64,000 nucleotides of DNA from Malus domestica (GCF_042453785.1 NC_091677.1:32595001-32659000), one strand, 5' to 3'; numbered from the stretch's first letter, positions 22,302 to 34,484 are shown. Numbers and translations are program-made. Notes: generated from the letters alone by a model not told the origin.

Positions 22302-25300
22302 TGGTATCACTCGTCTCTCTGCTCACGCACCGATCCTAGCTTCCTTTGCAATCTTTGATTTTTCTTCCCAAATTCGTTTTCTCCCTGCAAATCCTTGATC
22401 GACAATGGCGTCTTCTACCTCTTCGCCTGCAAATCCAGAAGTTTTCGCTCAGAATCCCACTCCTCTTTCCTCAATTTCAGCTCCGATAAACCCTAATTCT
22501 TCGATTTCTCCAATTTCAATCCAAAACATCAGTTGTATGGTTCCTACAAAGCTTAAGAGGGACAATTATCTCGCCTGGAAAGCTCTTTTCGCTCCAATTT
22601 GTTGACGCTACAAACTTACAGGTATCATCGATAGATCGGAGAAATATTCATCGCCCGTTCTTCTCAATCAATCCGGTAGCAGTTCTGCAATTCCTAATCC
22701 TGATTTCGAGATCTGGTTTGAAAAGGATCAAAATATCCTAATCTGGTTGAATTCCACTCTCCCTGAAGATCTTATTCCGTTCACCATTGGCGTCACCTCA
22801 TCTCGAGAATTATGGCAGATTCTTGAACAGCAGTTTGGCGGAGTCTCGGCGGCGCACATTCACCAGCTCTGATCGCGTCTTCATAGGATTCAAAAAGGCG
22901 ATTTGTCAATTTCTGATTATCTGCAGAGTATCAAAAGCATCTATGATGCTCTTATGGCTGCCGGAGCACCGGTGTCGGAAACAGATCTCATTGTTGTTAC
23001 CCTAAATGGCCTCTCCAATGATTACAAATCTTTCATTGATTCGATAATGCTTCGAATTTCATCTACTTCCTTAGATGAACTTCATGGATTACTCATGAAC
23101 AAAGAGATCTTTATGCATGGAAAGAAGAAAGCTCATTCATCATCTCTCACTAAACCATTTCAAGCATTTGCTGCTCAAGCTCCGCCTCTCCAGCAAGGCC
23201 TATTACCTACGCCTCCTCCCTCACAGGCATATGTTGTTCAACATTTTAACTACAGCACTCGCACCAATTTCCAGCGTAATAATCGTGGCCGCAACAATTT
23301 TCAGAAGAACAACAGAGGTCGAGGCAACTATCATGGCAATTATAACAACTCTGGCCCTGGTAATGGTTCCTTTCATCATAATACTGGTAATTACAATAGC
23401 AACTATGGTGGATTTAATCGCTCTTCTGGAACTCGGTCTCCCTGTCAAATATGCAATTCTTTTTATCATAAGGCTCTTGACTGCTATGCTCACATGAATC
23501 ATGCATTTGCTGCAGAGATTCCACCTGCCAAGCTTGATGCTATGTGTGCCTCTACTGCCTCTTCTTCTCAGCCTACATGGCTTCTGGACTCTGGTGCTAC
23601 TGCTCATGTCAGCAATGATATCTCCACTATCTCTTCCCTCATTTCGTACTCTGGTGAAGACAAGGTTTATGCTAGTGATGGCCAAGGTATGCCAATCCAT
23701 CATACATGTTCTTCTATTCTCCAAACACCACATGCTGCATTTCGATTAAATAATGTTCTTCATGTGCCAATGATGCAATTCAATTTGCTCTCTGCGTATT
23801 AGTTTCTAAGAGACAATTATTGCTCTTTAACTCTTGATTCTGATGGTTCTGTCATCAAGGACCGTTCCATTAGGAAGATGTTTTTTCGTGGCCTGGTTAG
23901 GGATGGTTTCTATCCTCTGCAAGGTCAGCCATTCCAAGCTTCATATTCTGCACTTGTTAACACTCAAGCATCCTTACAACAATGGCACAAACGACTCGGT
24001 CATCCTTCCACAACCATTCTCAGAAGGATTTTACATACAAATAAGCTTGTTCCTCATACTTCAGCTTCTGTTCAGTTTTTTTGTGCAGATTGTGCTATTG
24101 GAAAAAATCATAAACTGCCCTTTTCTTTTAGTACTACCCCTGTATCAAATAGTTTGGATTTAATTCATTGTGATGTCTGGGGTCCCTGTCCAGTTTCATC
24201 AATTAGTGGCTATAAGTACTATGTACTCTTTATGGATGAGTATAGCAAATACAGTTGAATGTTTCCTTTACAAAAAAAGTCTAAAGTCTTCTCTACTTTT
24301 GTCATTTTCAAAGCATATGTTGAAAACTTACTTGGCCATAAAATCAAGATTCTTCGAACAGATTCAGAGGGTGAGTTCACTGGTTCTACTTTTGCTTTCT
24401 TCTTGCTTCAACATGGTATTTCTCATCAGTACAGTTATCCCCACACCCCTGAGCAAAATGGGTGTGTGGAACGCAAGCATAGACATCTTACTGAGACTGC
24501 TCAGACACTTCTTGTTGCTTCCAAAGTTCCTCACAAGTTTTGGGTAGAAGCCTTTTCTACTACAATGTATCTTATCAATCGAATGCCTCTTTCTGGATCT
24601 TCTCAGTCTCCATGGGAAATTCTTTTCAAAAAACCTCATGATTATTCCAAGTTAAAGGTATTTGGTTGCTATTGCTATCTTTGGCTCAAGCCATATATGC
24701 AATCAAAATTGGATGGTAAAAGCAAACCATGTGTCTTTCTCGGTTATAGCCTTCAACACAAAGGTTATCGGTGTTTAGATGTGTCTTCTAATAGAGTCTA
24801 CATTTCAAAGCATGTTCTCTTTAATGAAGATCATTTTCCATTTCATCACAGTAGCTCTTCACATTGTTCTTCCTCTGTCCCCTCCACTACATCACCTGAG
24901 TTCTCCCTGCCATTTCCTCTATCAAGTCCACCTGCAACACAGCCTTCTTCAGTATTCTCTCAAGGCTAACGCTCAAGCTCTTCTCGGGTGCATTCTACAC
25001 AGCAACCTCAACCTACACAATCTACACAGCAACCTCAAGCCTCCATTTCATCTCCGATGCATTCTACTTCTTCAATTTCAACAGTCTCAGTTCCTACAAA
25101 CACTCATCCAATGCTCACTCGATCTAAAGCAGGAATTTTCAAGCTTAAAATGTTAGCCGCCACAAAGCATCCTATTGATTCTAATTCATTTGTACCTACT
25201 ACTTATTTGCAAGCCTCTAAGTATGATCACTGGAATGAAGTCATGCTTGACGAATTTCAAGCTCTTCAATCCACATGCACTTGGACTCTTGTAACCTCCT

Positions 25301-26722
25301 CTCCTCATCAAAACTTGGTCGGCTGCAAATGGGTTTTCAGGATCAAAAGGAAACCTGATGGTTCTATTGATCGGTACAAAGCCCATCTTATTGCTAAGGG
25401 TTTCCATCAACAAGAGGGTATTGATTTCAAGGAGACTTTCGGTCTGGTTGCCAAACCTGTCACTATTCGCATTCTCCTTACAATGGCAGTGCAATATGAT
25501 TGGTTTTTACATCAACTTGACATCAGCAATGCTTTTCTCCATGGCAATCTCCAAGAAGATGTTTTTATGCAACAACCCCCAGGTTTCATTGATCCCTCCA
25601 ATCCTTCTTATGTCTGTAAACTCAAAAAATCTCTCTATGGATTGAAGCAAGCCCCTCGGGCTTGGTATGACAAGCTGTTTCAAGCTTTGGTCTCTCTTGG
25701 CTTCACAAACTCCCAATCTGATTGTTCTTTGTTTGTGAAACTTCAACCATTCCCTGTGCTAGTCCTTGTATATGTGGATGATATCTTGGTGACTGGTTCT
25801 AATACCTCTCTCTGTCAACAATTTATTCAGCAACTAAGTTCCTTATTTCCAATTAAGGACTTGGGACCCTTACACTATTTCCTTGGCTTAGAAGTTCACC
25901 GATCCGATGAGGGTATTTTCCTGTCTCAAAGCAAATATGCTTTAGATCTTTTAGTCAAGACAACATGGCAGGTTGCAAGCCCTGTTCTACTCCTCTGGGA
26001 ACTCAGAAGCTTGATCATACTGGAGATCTTTTAGCAGATCCTAAAGAATACCGATCTATTGTCGGGGCATTACAGTATCTCACTTGGACAAGACCTGATC
26101 TTTCCTTTGATGTGAATCAAGTATGCCAGCTCTTTCACTGTCCACGGGATTCACATTTTCAAGCTGTCAAAAGGATATTAAGGTTCTTAAAAGGTATATT
26201 TGATCAGGGGATGTGGTTTAAGAAGAGTCCCTTGCATCTTACTGCCTACTCTGATGCTGATTGGGCAGGTTGTGTGTTTGATCGTAGGTCCACCAGTGGC
26301 TATTGTATATATTTGGGCAGAAACTTGATTAGTTGGAGTGCTAAAAAGCAACATACAGTTGCTCGTTCCTCTACCGAGGCTGAATATCGTTCCCTTGCGC
26401 ACACGGCAGCTGAACTCACATGGATATGTAAAGTTTTCAGAGATGTCGCTTTTCAACTCACTACCATTCCCACTCTTTGGTGTGATAATGATTCCGCTAT
26501 TTCTCTGGCCTCAAATCCAGTTTTTCATGCTCGTACAAAGCACGTGGAAATTGATTATCATGACATCCGTGAACTAGTTCTTGCCAAGCTGCTTCAAGTG
26601 CAGTATCTCAATACTCAGTTTCAAGTTGCTGATATCCACAACAAATCTCTTTCTAAAGCTTGGTTTCAATACCTTCAATCCAAGCTTTCCCTCGGCTCTC
26701 CTCCGTTCAGCTTGAGGGGGTG

Positions 26723-26910
26723 TAAAGAGTCACATATATAGTTTGTTGTATTTTGGTTACAAGTCTGTTACAACCGTCTATGTAACTAATTACTAGATTA
26801 GTCAGTTAACCAAGTGTAATTAGTTACTAAGCTATTTCTCACAAGTGTATATAAACCAGTTGTAATTCCTTATTCATTAAGAAATGAAAATACCAGAGTT
26901 ATTTCTTATA
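26723..26910 (+). repeat. 3' LTR of the Copia element
   Basis: 188 bp, same ends as the 5' LTR, followed directly by the target duplication AAAAC at 26911-26915. Confidence 0.88.
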
Positions 26911-28887
26911 AAAACCACATAGCATTCTCTTCTCTTGGATGAAAATTTCAACCCTAAAGTTTTTCCTATTAGGGATTTTTTTGGAAGTGCCTTTAAAATG
27001 ACTAAAAACGGTTTTAGAGAAAATGTTTTTGGGTTTCAAACACACTTGAAGTGCTTCCCGTAAAAAGCACTAGTTATGTGTTTCTTCTAGGAAGCACTTC
27101 AAGTGCTTTTCTAGAATTTACTTGTATTTTTACTAAGAATTGGTTTTGAAATTATTTTCACTAAAAGCGTTTTCAATTATTTTTAAAGCACTTCCAAATG
27201 ATTTTGCCGCAGAATTGCGATCAGTACTAGTTACTAGTCACTGTTGAACTTCATGTCGATAGGTTTGGAATTGTTCTTCTTGAATAATTAAAGAGGATTA
27301 TATATATACATGTATATGTTTTCCAACCATTACCGTATGAATATATAGGTTTAATTGCGTTTGTGTTTGTGTTGGTGTTCTTATGGTTCTGGTGATAACT
27401 AGTTGATTTGTCCACGTCGGAAAATGAAAGTCTTGCATAGTCATTTAAAAATAGGATTATTTTTACTTTATTACTCTCAAGTATCGTGGAATTCACACTT
27501 TCATACTTAAAGTTAAGTTTCTCTTCTAGATTCATACTACCGGTGAGTACATTTTAGAGGTGATTCAATTCAAATTGTAAATGTTGGTGCGAAGCAAATT
27601 TAGTTTGAAGAACCACCAAATTTTTTACTTGATGTATTGTTTATGGATTGTGGTTCAAAAATTCCAGATGGTTGGGGTTGAAGGGACGGGGGGGACCTTC
27701 TTTTAGGGGTTTAGTTCTTTCTATTCGCTATGAGATCCATATCAAACTCATGATATACTTAACTCAACCAAACAAGAAACGTAATTCATGTTAAATTTAA
27801 TTGCACTTATCCTATTTAATCTGGCCTCTACCAAAAAAGGCATAAAGACACAAGTTATTCATCGTAACTTTTAGCATTACACATTTAAATTTGTAGCTGC
27901 CACATATGATATGTGACATATCTAGTTGTGTAGGCAGTAAGTCCTAACCATTGTTTGAATGCGCCTAAATAACATCACGGATTGATGTTTGACCTTAGTT
28001 GTGGGTCGCGATCGTTGTGGTTTGATGCTTGATCTTCACTGGGTCGTGATTGTAGTTGTAATCTCGTTGCAGATTATGCTTGCTGGCAGAATGCCATGCT
28101 TGCTGGGATATGTTGAGATCGTTGTTGTTGGACGACTTTTTTTTTATTTGTTTACACCAAACACAAGACAAGTATCTCAACCTATCCTAATCTAATTGAC
28201 GTGTTTGCTGCCAAATATCTCGACCTATTCCTTCCAATCCTAACATAACAAATCCTAAATTCATAACCTAATGAGCCGTTCTATCCGGTCCACCACTCTT
28301 TATATAGAGCCAGAACTTTGATTAATGTAAGGATTAGCCTTGCGGAAGCAACCTAGCAATTGATTAATCCATCACATAATGACGAAACCCATTAAGCACT
28401 TAGCACTTTCGACAAAAACAGTTGAGGAGAATCTGTGAATTATGTTCATTTATTATACATCGTGCGGTAAAAAACTATTTTAAATATTTTTATTCAAAAA
28501 TACACATAAACCATACTTGAAAAAGACTAACCGCACAATATATGATGAACAAACGTAATTCACAAATTTCTAGAATTCTCACCAAAAAAATCAAGAAGGA
28601 ATCTTGTTGGAAAGAATATAATAAAATTTAAAACTAGATATTGTAGAGCTCACTCCAAAGAGAGAACCCATCCAAAAATTCTCAAAAGCACAAGGCTAAG
28701 CCAAAGCCTAAGAGAGAGTTTGGAAATAGTTTTCAACCAGCAATAGAAGCGCCTCGGTTAGAACCTCATTAGCTACGTCATTGCCCCAAGCGCAAAGATG
28801 TCTTTCTAGTTTATTTTCGCGTCCCACAGCCTATCGACGTGGGACACGAAGCAGCTGCCCGAAGCCTATTTCATTTCCCAAAGCAAG

Positions 28888-28890
<3 letters not shown>

Positions 28891-28946
<56 letters not shown>

Positions 28947-29319
28947 AGCCTTTTCCCACTAAGTGGGGTCGGCTATACGAATCCTAGAACGCCATTGCGC
29001 TCGGTTTTGTGTCATGTCCCAAACAACTTTGAGTGGAGTCGTTCGAAAAGAAGTTTCTATAGCCCCCTTGCTCATTTAACACTGCATCCGGGTGCCGATG
29101 GAGATACAGCGACCCTTGCTCACTTATCACTGTGCTCGGGCCACACAGCGCGCCACTTACGGGTGACGCCCTAGCTTTAGCGCGATTTCGTTCTGGATTC
29201 ATTTTCATAAGGATTCGACGTAATCATGGAGTGCCGGCTGTCAACTACCTGACGTCCTCCCCCTCCTCCTTTATCCGGGCTTGGGACCGGCAATGTAAGA
29301 TAAACTTACAAAGGCGGAG
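28891..29319 (-). mobile_element. Internally deleted RTE-type LINE with (TTG)n tail
   Basis: On the minus strand the element starts at about 29319 with the leader of a plant RTE-type LINE (GCCGGTCCCAAGCCCGGATA, later AATCGCGCTAAAGCTAGGG). It then jumps to the last codons of the reverse-transcriptase reading frame (DMTQNRAQWRSRIRIADPT, then a stop, about 29021-28962) and ends in a (TTG)n tail of about 20 units (28891-28946). The whole RT core is missing. A target duplication of 16 to 18 bp, TTCCCAAAGCAAGAAC(AA), lies at 28875-28892 and 29320-29337, showing that the shortened form inserted as one unit. It was therefore mobilised in trans, as SINEs are. The 3' end is of the type shared by RTE LINEs and Au-like SINEs. 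Confidence 0.8.
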
Positions 29320-29656
29320 TTCCCAAAGCAAGAACAATCCAATAAAATCCTTATTTGGGTCCAAACACTTAAAGAGGTCCTTAACAATTGTGAAGACCCT
29401 ATTATCGAGTCTCCCAATGGAGATGCACATTTTAAGTGTTAGAAGTGACTTTATGATAGAGAGCTTATGATTTGTGTGAAATATTGAATGGATTTGAGGG
29501 ATAAAAGACAACAGGAGAAGCTCCCAAAACTAGTCTTTTATCCACAACCATTGTAATCTCCAAAAAACTCAAAACCGTTCTACTTGTTAACCGATTACTG
29601 TTAAGGAACCACATATTCGACCATTAAGAGTGAAAGCTCGAAAATTCTAACTAGAT

Positions 29657-29855
29657 TTGGTGGGATGTGCCAGGCCCATGCTGTAGTGCAACGCTTGGGC
29701 GACACTTGAGAGCCCCAATAGCAAGCTATTGTAATGGACTTTCTCCCTAAAGAAATTAATTTAATATCGTGTGGACCATTGGTCCACATATCAGATATTA
29801 AACTGATAAGAACAGATACTACACTTGATCTTAGCCAAAAGGCCGAGAAAAGTAT
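29657..29855 (-). ncRNA. U2: U2 spliceosomal snRNA gene or pseudogene, copy c
   Basis: A 199-bp minus-strand copy with intact promoter spacing and a perfect IIb stem. Two changes stand out: the RNA start would read ATACTTTTCTCGG instead of ATACCTTTCTCGG, and the Sm site is interrupted (AATTTCTTTAG). The branch-site element is intact. These changes make it the weakest candidate for a working gene among the four. Confidence 0.8.
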
Positions 29856-29930
29856 GCTTTTATTTAAGTTTGGCTTGTGTTTTTATATGCCACTTCACTA
29901 ACGTACTTCTTCCACCAGCGGATGTGGGAT
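29856..29930 (-). promoter_or_regulatory. U2 copy c promoter: USE and TATA box
   Basis: ATCCCACATCC at 29930-29920 and TATAAAAAC at 29887-29879. Spacing is identical to copy b. Confidence 0.78.
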
Positions 29931-31586
29931 ATAAAACCTGTATGCAGTATGCCTATCACTTTGTCTTTGTTGTTTTAAGTCTTGGTGCCCACTGCCCTTA
30001 CTCTTACAATTATTTTATTCTTTGTGGCATTAAAACAGACCAAATTGGAGGACAAGAGGAAGATTTAGAACTGTGTTCAAATCAAAGGGAGTTGTCAGCT
30101 CAAGTTTGAACCAATTGAGAGTCGTTTTAAACTCGAAAGGATGAGTATTGAAAGAAAACCACAGAGCTCTCTTCTCTTGGATGAAAATTTCAACCCTAAA
30201 GGTTTTGCTTTTTGGGATTTATTTGGAAATGCTTTTAAAATAATTAAAAACGTTTTTAGAGAAAAAAAAATTTTAGGTTTCAAACACACTTGAAGTGTTT
30301 CCCGTAAGAAGCACTAGTTATGTGTTTTTTCCAAGAAGCACTTCAAGTGCTTTTTAAGAATTTACTTGGATTTTTACTAAGAATTGGTTCTAAAAATATT
30401 TTTACCAAAAACACTTTCAATTATTTTTAAAACATTTCCAAATAAGTGTGCCGCAGAATTCCGACCAGTACTAGTTACTAGTCACTGTTGAACTTCATGT
30501 CGATAGGTTTGGAATAGTTCTTCTTGTATATGTTTTCCAACCATTACCGTATGAATATATAGGTTTAATTGCTGTTTGTGTTTGTGTTGGTGTCCTTATG
30601 GTTCTGGCGATAACTAGTTGACTTGTCCACGTCGAAAAATGAAAGTCTTGTAGAGTCATTTAGAAATATGTGTTGACCCGAATGGGCTCCCACAAAATTG
30701 TTGAAATGTTTTTGGGTTGTCCAAGATAATTATAAAGTGGTGAGAGCCGAGTGCTGACCCAAATGAGCGGATCCGCAGGATTTCTTGCCGGAATGGGAGA
30801 AACATCCACCGAACTCTCAAGCTGGTGGCCGGAGGTGACAAAAGAGAGGTCAGGGCAAGGGTGAGTTCCTACCACCGTATAAACCTCATATTTCAAGACA
30901 TAAGGCTTCCAACGGGCCAGAAAAGAAGTCCCTAAAGTATAGAAAAGTATAGGAACTCATCGGAATTCCTATAAAAATCCTCAAATGTAAGGATGCGGAT
31001 AAAGACTCTAAATAGTGTAGCCAGTTTGAAGAATTGGAGAAAGTGGGCTTGAACCCACGTGAATGTTGAAGGTGCAAAGCTCAGCGACAATGCATGCCCC
31101 ACAACGCACTTGTTATCTACCTTTTCTTTTTTGCTCTGTTAAAATCAACAGTTTAGATTGTTTCTTATGTTTTTTTTTTTTTTTTTTTTATTGTTGGAGA
31201 TCGAAGAAATACTTTTCAAACTCCCAATCTTTTTTTACCCCTTTTTATATTTGTTTGGGGATTCAATTGTAGGGACTCTTTCGTTGAAATAAAGGTCCTT
31301 AACAATGGTGAAGACCTTATTATCGAGTCTCCTATTGGAGATGGTCTAATATGACACCTCTCCTCACTTTGTCAGACATTTTAAGTGTTAGAAGTGACTT
31401 TATGATAGATAGCTTGTGATTTGTGTGAAATATTGAATGGATTTTAGGGATAAAAGACAACTGGAGATGCTCCCAAAACTATGTTTTAGCCACAACCATT
31501 GTAATCTCCAAAAAAAACTCAAAACCGTTCTACTTCTTAACATATTGGACCATTGAAGAGTGAAACCTCAAAAATTCTAACTAGAT

Positions 31587-31785
31587 TTGGTGGGATGCGC
31601 CAAGCCCATGCTATAGTGCAACGCTTGGCCGACGCTCGAAAGTCCCAATAGCAAGCTATTGTAATGGACTCTCTTCCTAAAAAAATTAATTTAATATCAT
31701 GTGAACCATTGGCCCACGTATCAGATATTAAACTGATAAGAACAGATACTACACTTGATCTTAGCCAAAAGGCCGAGAAAGGTAT
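31587..31785 (-). ncRNA. U2: U2 spliceosomal snRNA gene, copy d
   Basis: A 199-bp minus-strand copy. The 5' third, the branch-site element and the Sm run (AATTTTTTTAG) are intact. The IIb stem GTGGGCC against GGTTCAC pairs using G-U wobble. The 3' stem region has several differences from the other copies (for example GGCCGACGCTCG on the plus strand). It has the same promoter layout as copies b and c. Confidence 0.87.
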
Positions 31786-31860
31786 GCTTTTCTTCAAGCT
31801 TGGCTTGTGTTTTTATATGCCACTTCACTAACGTACTTCTTCCACCAGCGGATGTGGGAT
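31786..31860 (-). promoter_or_regulatory. U2 copy d promoter: USE and TATA box
   Basis: ATCCCACATCC at 31860-31850 and TATAAAAAC at 31817-31809, 32 bp before the RNA start. Confidence 0.8.
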
Positions 31861-33537
31861 ATAAAACCTGTATGCAGTATGCCTATCACTTTGTCTTTGT
31901 TGTTTAAGTCTTGGTGCCCACTGCCCTTAATTTTACAATTATTTTATTATTTGTGGCATTAAAACAGACCAAATTGGAGGACAAGAGGAAGATTTGAAAC
32001 TGTGTTCAAATCAAAGGGAGTTGTCAGCTCAAGAAAATAATACATTTTCTTGTAAAACCACATTGCATTCTCTTCTCTTGGATGAAAATTTCAACCCTAA
32101 AGTTTTTGCTTTTAGGAATTTATTTGGAAGTGTCTTTAAAATGATTAAAACGCTTTTAGAGAAAATGTTTTTAGGTTTCAAACACACTTGAAGTGTTTCC
32201 CGTAAGAAGCACTAGTTATGTGTTTATTCCAATAAGCACTTCAAATGCTTTTCCATAATTTACTTGTATTTTTACTTAGAATTGGTTCTGAAAATATTTT
32301 CATTACAAGCGCTTGCGGTTATTTTTAAAGCAATTCCAAATGACTTTGCCGGAGATTTGCGATCAGTACTAGTTACTAGTCACCGTTGAACTTCATGTCG
32401 ATAGGTTTGGAATTGTTCTTCTTGAATAATTAAAGAGGATTATATACATACATGTATATGTTTTCCAACCATCACCGTATGAATATATAGGTTTAATTGC
32501 GTTTGTGTTTGTGTTGGTGTCCTTATGGTTCTGGTGATAACCAGTTGATTTTTCCACGTCGGAAAATGAAAGTCTTGCATAGTCATTTAAAAATAGGATT
32601 ATTTTTACTTTACTACTCTCAAGTATCGTGAAATTCACACTTTCATACATAAAGTTACGTTTCTCTTCCAGATTCATACTATCGACAAGTACATTTTAGA
32701 GGTGACTGAATTCAAATTGTAAATGTTGTCAAGCAAACGAGTGCGCTTATCAGCTGAATAGATTTGGTTTGTCTCTTGGTGCGAAGCAAATTTAGTTTGA
32801 AGAACCATCAAATTTTTTACTTGATGTATTGTTTATGGATTGTAGTTCAAAAATTCCAGATGGTTGGGGTTGAAGGGACGGGGGGGACCTTCTTTTAGGG
32901 GTTTAGTTCTTTCTATTCGCTATGAGATCCATATCAAACTCATGATATACTTTTTTTTTTGTTTTTTGGAAAGAACTCATGATATACTTAACTCTACAAA
33001 ACAACAAACGTAATTCATGTCAAATTTAATTGCACTTATCCTATTTAATCTGGCCTTTACCAAAAAAAGGCATAAAGACACAAGTTATTCATCCTAACTT
33101 TTAGCATTACACATTTAAATTTGTAGCTGGCACATATCTAGTTGTGTAGGCAATAAGTCCTAACCATTGTTTGAATGCGCCTAAATAACATCACGGATTG
33201 ATGTTTGACCTTAGTTGTGGGTCGCGATCGTTGTGGTTTGATGCTTGATCTTCACTGGGTGGTGATTGTAGTTGTAATCTCGTTGCAGATTATGCTTGCT
33301 GGTAGAATGTCATGCTTGCTGGGATATGTTGAGATCGTTGTTGTTGGACGACTTTTTTTTTATTTGTTTACACCAAACACTAGACAACAGTTGGGCAAGT
33401 AGTTGCTTTTTGTGTGAGAAAGATATGTTCGTGGCCTTGGGCCTTGGTCGGCCGGTCCAGCAGGATTTTATTGGGCCGGTTTACGAGTGGATCTTTATAA
33501 GAACATAACCAAGAGCACGGTGTAAATCGTTTGTAAG

Positions 33538-33722
33538 TTTTTTTTTAACAAACGATATTATTTTAATTAAAAGAGTAAGAGCTTAGCCTCTCAATAACTA
33601 GTAATAATGTGGTTCAAATTTGACTTTGGTGAGAATCAAATCTAAGACCTCTCACTTACAAGTGAAGATAAATGTTTTATAAGTGAAGATAAATGTCATT
33701 AGACCATAATACTAAGTGACAA
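33538..33722 (-). mobile_element. SINE-like dispersed repeat, minus strand
   Basis: T-run, then the AGTAATAATGTGGTTCAAAT and GACCTCTCACTTACAAGTGA segments. Inside the first copy of the segmental duplication. Confidence 0.5.
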
Positions 33723-34484
33723 ACAGTTTATAAGTTAGAGTAGAGTGTCAGTGGTTTTAGGTGCGTCCTCATATAGACCTCATAATCGGAAATGTTTGTA
33801 GAGTCGTTCAACCTTCGTGATCTAGTCTATAACCAAGGCCGTTTGATAACCATTCGTTTTGTGTTTTCGGTTTTTTCCAAAATTGAATATTGAAATCTTG
33901 TTTGATAATTAATTTCAATTCGAATTGATGATTGAATTTGAATGTAAGTATCTTTTCTTTAAAATCCAAAAAAAAACCTTATCCAGTGGGAATTGAATCC
34001 TATCCGGATCCATTTTGTGAGGATCCTAGGGATCCCCACATCTTAGTCATTCATCATGTATCGTGCAATCAGAAATCATTTGACTTTTTTTTTAAATTAA
34101 ACATAAATAGTATCTGACAAAAATTAACTGTACGATGTACGATAAACGGGTAGGATATGGGGATCCCTAAGATCCTTACAAAGTGAATCTGGAGAGGATC
34201 CTCTCTTAGAAATCATAACCCACGGAATATATCATTATTTACGTTCAAATTTAAAAATTATGTTTGTACTTTTATGATTATTTCTCTCTATTATGGCATC
34301 ACTAATAATTTTCATTTCTATTTTGTCAAATTTTATGGTCACGCTCGCTTGTCATATGGATGGTCACACTCCCTCCAGAAAGTGGAAAGCTGTGGAGAAA
34401 GAGATGAAAATCTCTTTTTGGTAGAAAAATTTAGTTTTACGAGAACACAATTTTATATACTAAATATAATAATACAATTAATTA

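Larger units (their letters stand above)
22114..26910 (+). mobile_element. Ty1/Copia LTR retrotransposon, young, coding region broken
   Basis: Two 188-bp LTRs (22114-22301 and 26723-26910) differ at about three positions (about 98% identity), so the insertion is recent, probably on the order of one to two million years. A perfect 5-bp target duplication AAAAC flanks it (22109-22113 and 26911-26915). A primer-binding motif TGGTATCA follows the left LTR, and a polypurine tract with TTGAGGGGG precedes the right one. Coding parts appear in Copia order: gag (from 22405), protease (WLLDSGATAHVSND), integrase (HKRLGHPS, then the core with HCDVWGP), reverse transcriptase (VYVDDILVTGSN) and RNase H (SDADWAGC, TEAEYRSLAH). 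The short LTRs and gag style suggest the Ale/Retrofit lineage. The coding region has roughly half a dozen interruptions and is not functional as read. Confidence 0.92.
20530..28165. repeat. U2 repeat unit B (split by a Copia element)
   Basis: Apart from the insertion 22114-26910 (with one target copy), this unit is collinear with 30680-33385. Shared blocks include the stretch around 20745-20960 (also 30890-31080), GTTGGAGATCGAAGA at 21042, GTGTTAGAAGTGACTTTATG (itself repeated at 21338 and 21388), U2 copy b, the block starting with AACCACATAGCATTCTC at 26913, and the block around 27620-28160 ending near GACGACTTTTTTTTTATTTG. No protein gene is seen in it. Confidence 0.75.
29338..30660. repeat. 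U2 repeat unit C
   Basis: Begins after the LINE target duplication. It carries GTGTTAGAAGTGACTTTATG (29437), U2 copy c, its promoter, the GTTGTCAGCTCAAG block (30089) and the AACTTCATGTCGATAGG block (30490). It then passes directly into unit D. It is shorter than units B and D. Confidence 0.7.
30661..33385. repeat. U2 repeat unit D (uninterrupted reference unit)
   Basis: The most complete unit, with no large insertion, collinear with unit B. At 32043-32060 it preserves the unoccupied counterpart of the Copia target (TTTTCTTGTAAAACCACAT). It ends at about 33385 where the sequence shared with 35602 begins. Confidence 0.72.

Noticed and set aside
27989-28195. Open frame repeated at 33205-33402
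   Set aside because: Repetition comes from the U2 units; no protein features and no conserved end.
28839-29174. Open frame with a polyglutamine run
   Set aside because: The run is the reversed (TTG)n tail of the deleted LINE, and the rest is its leader read backwards.
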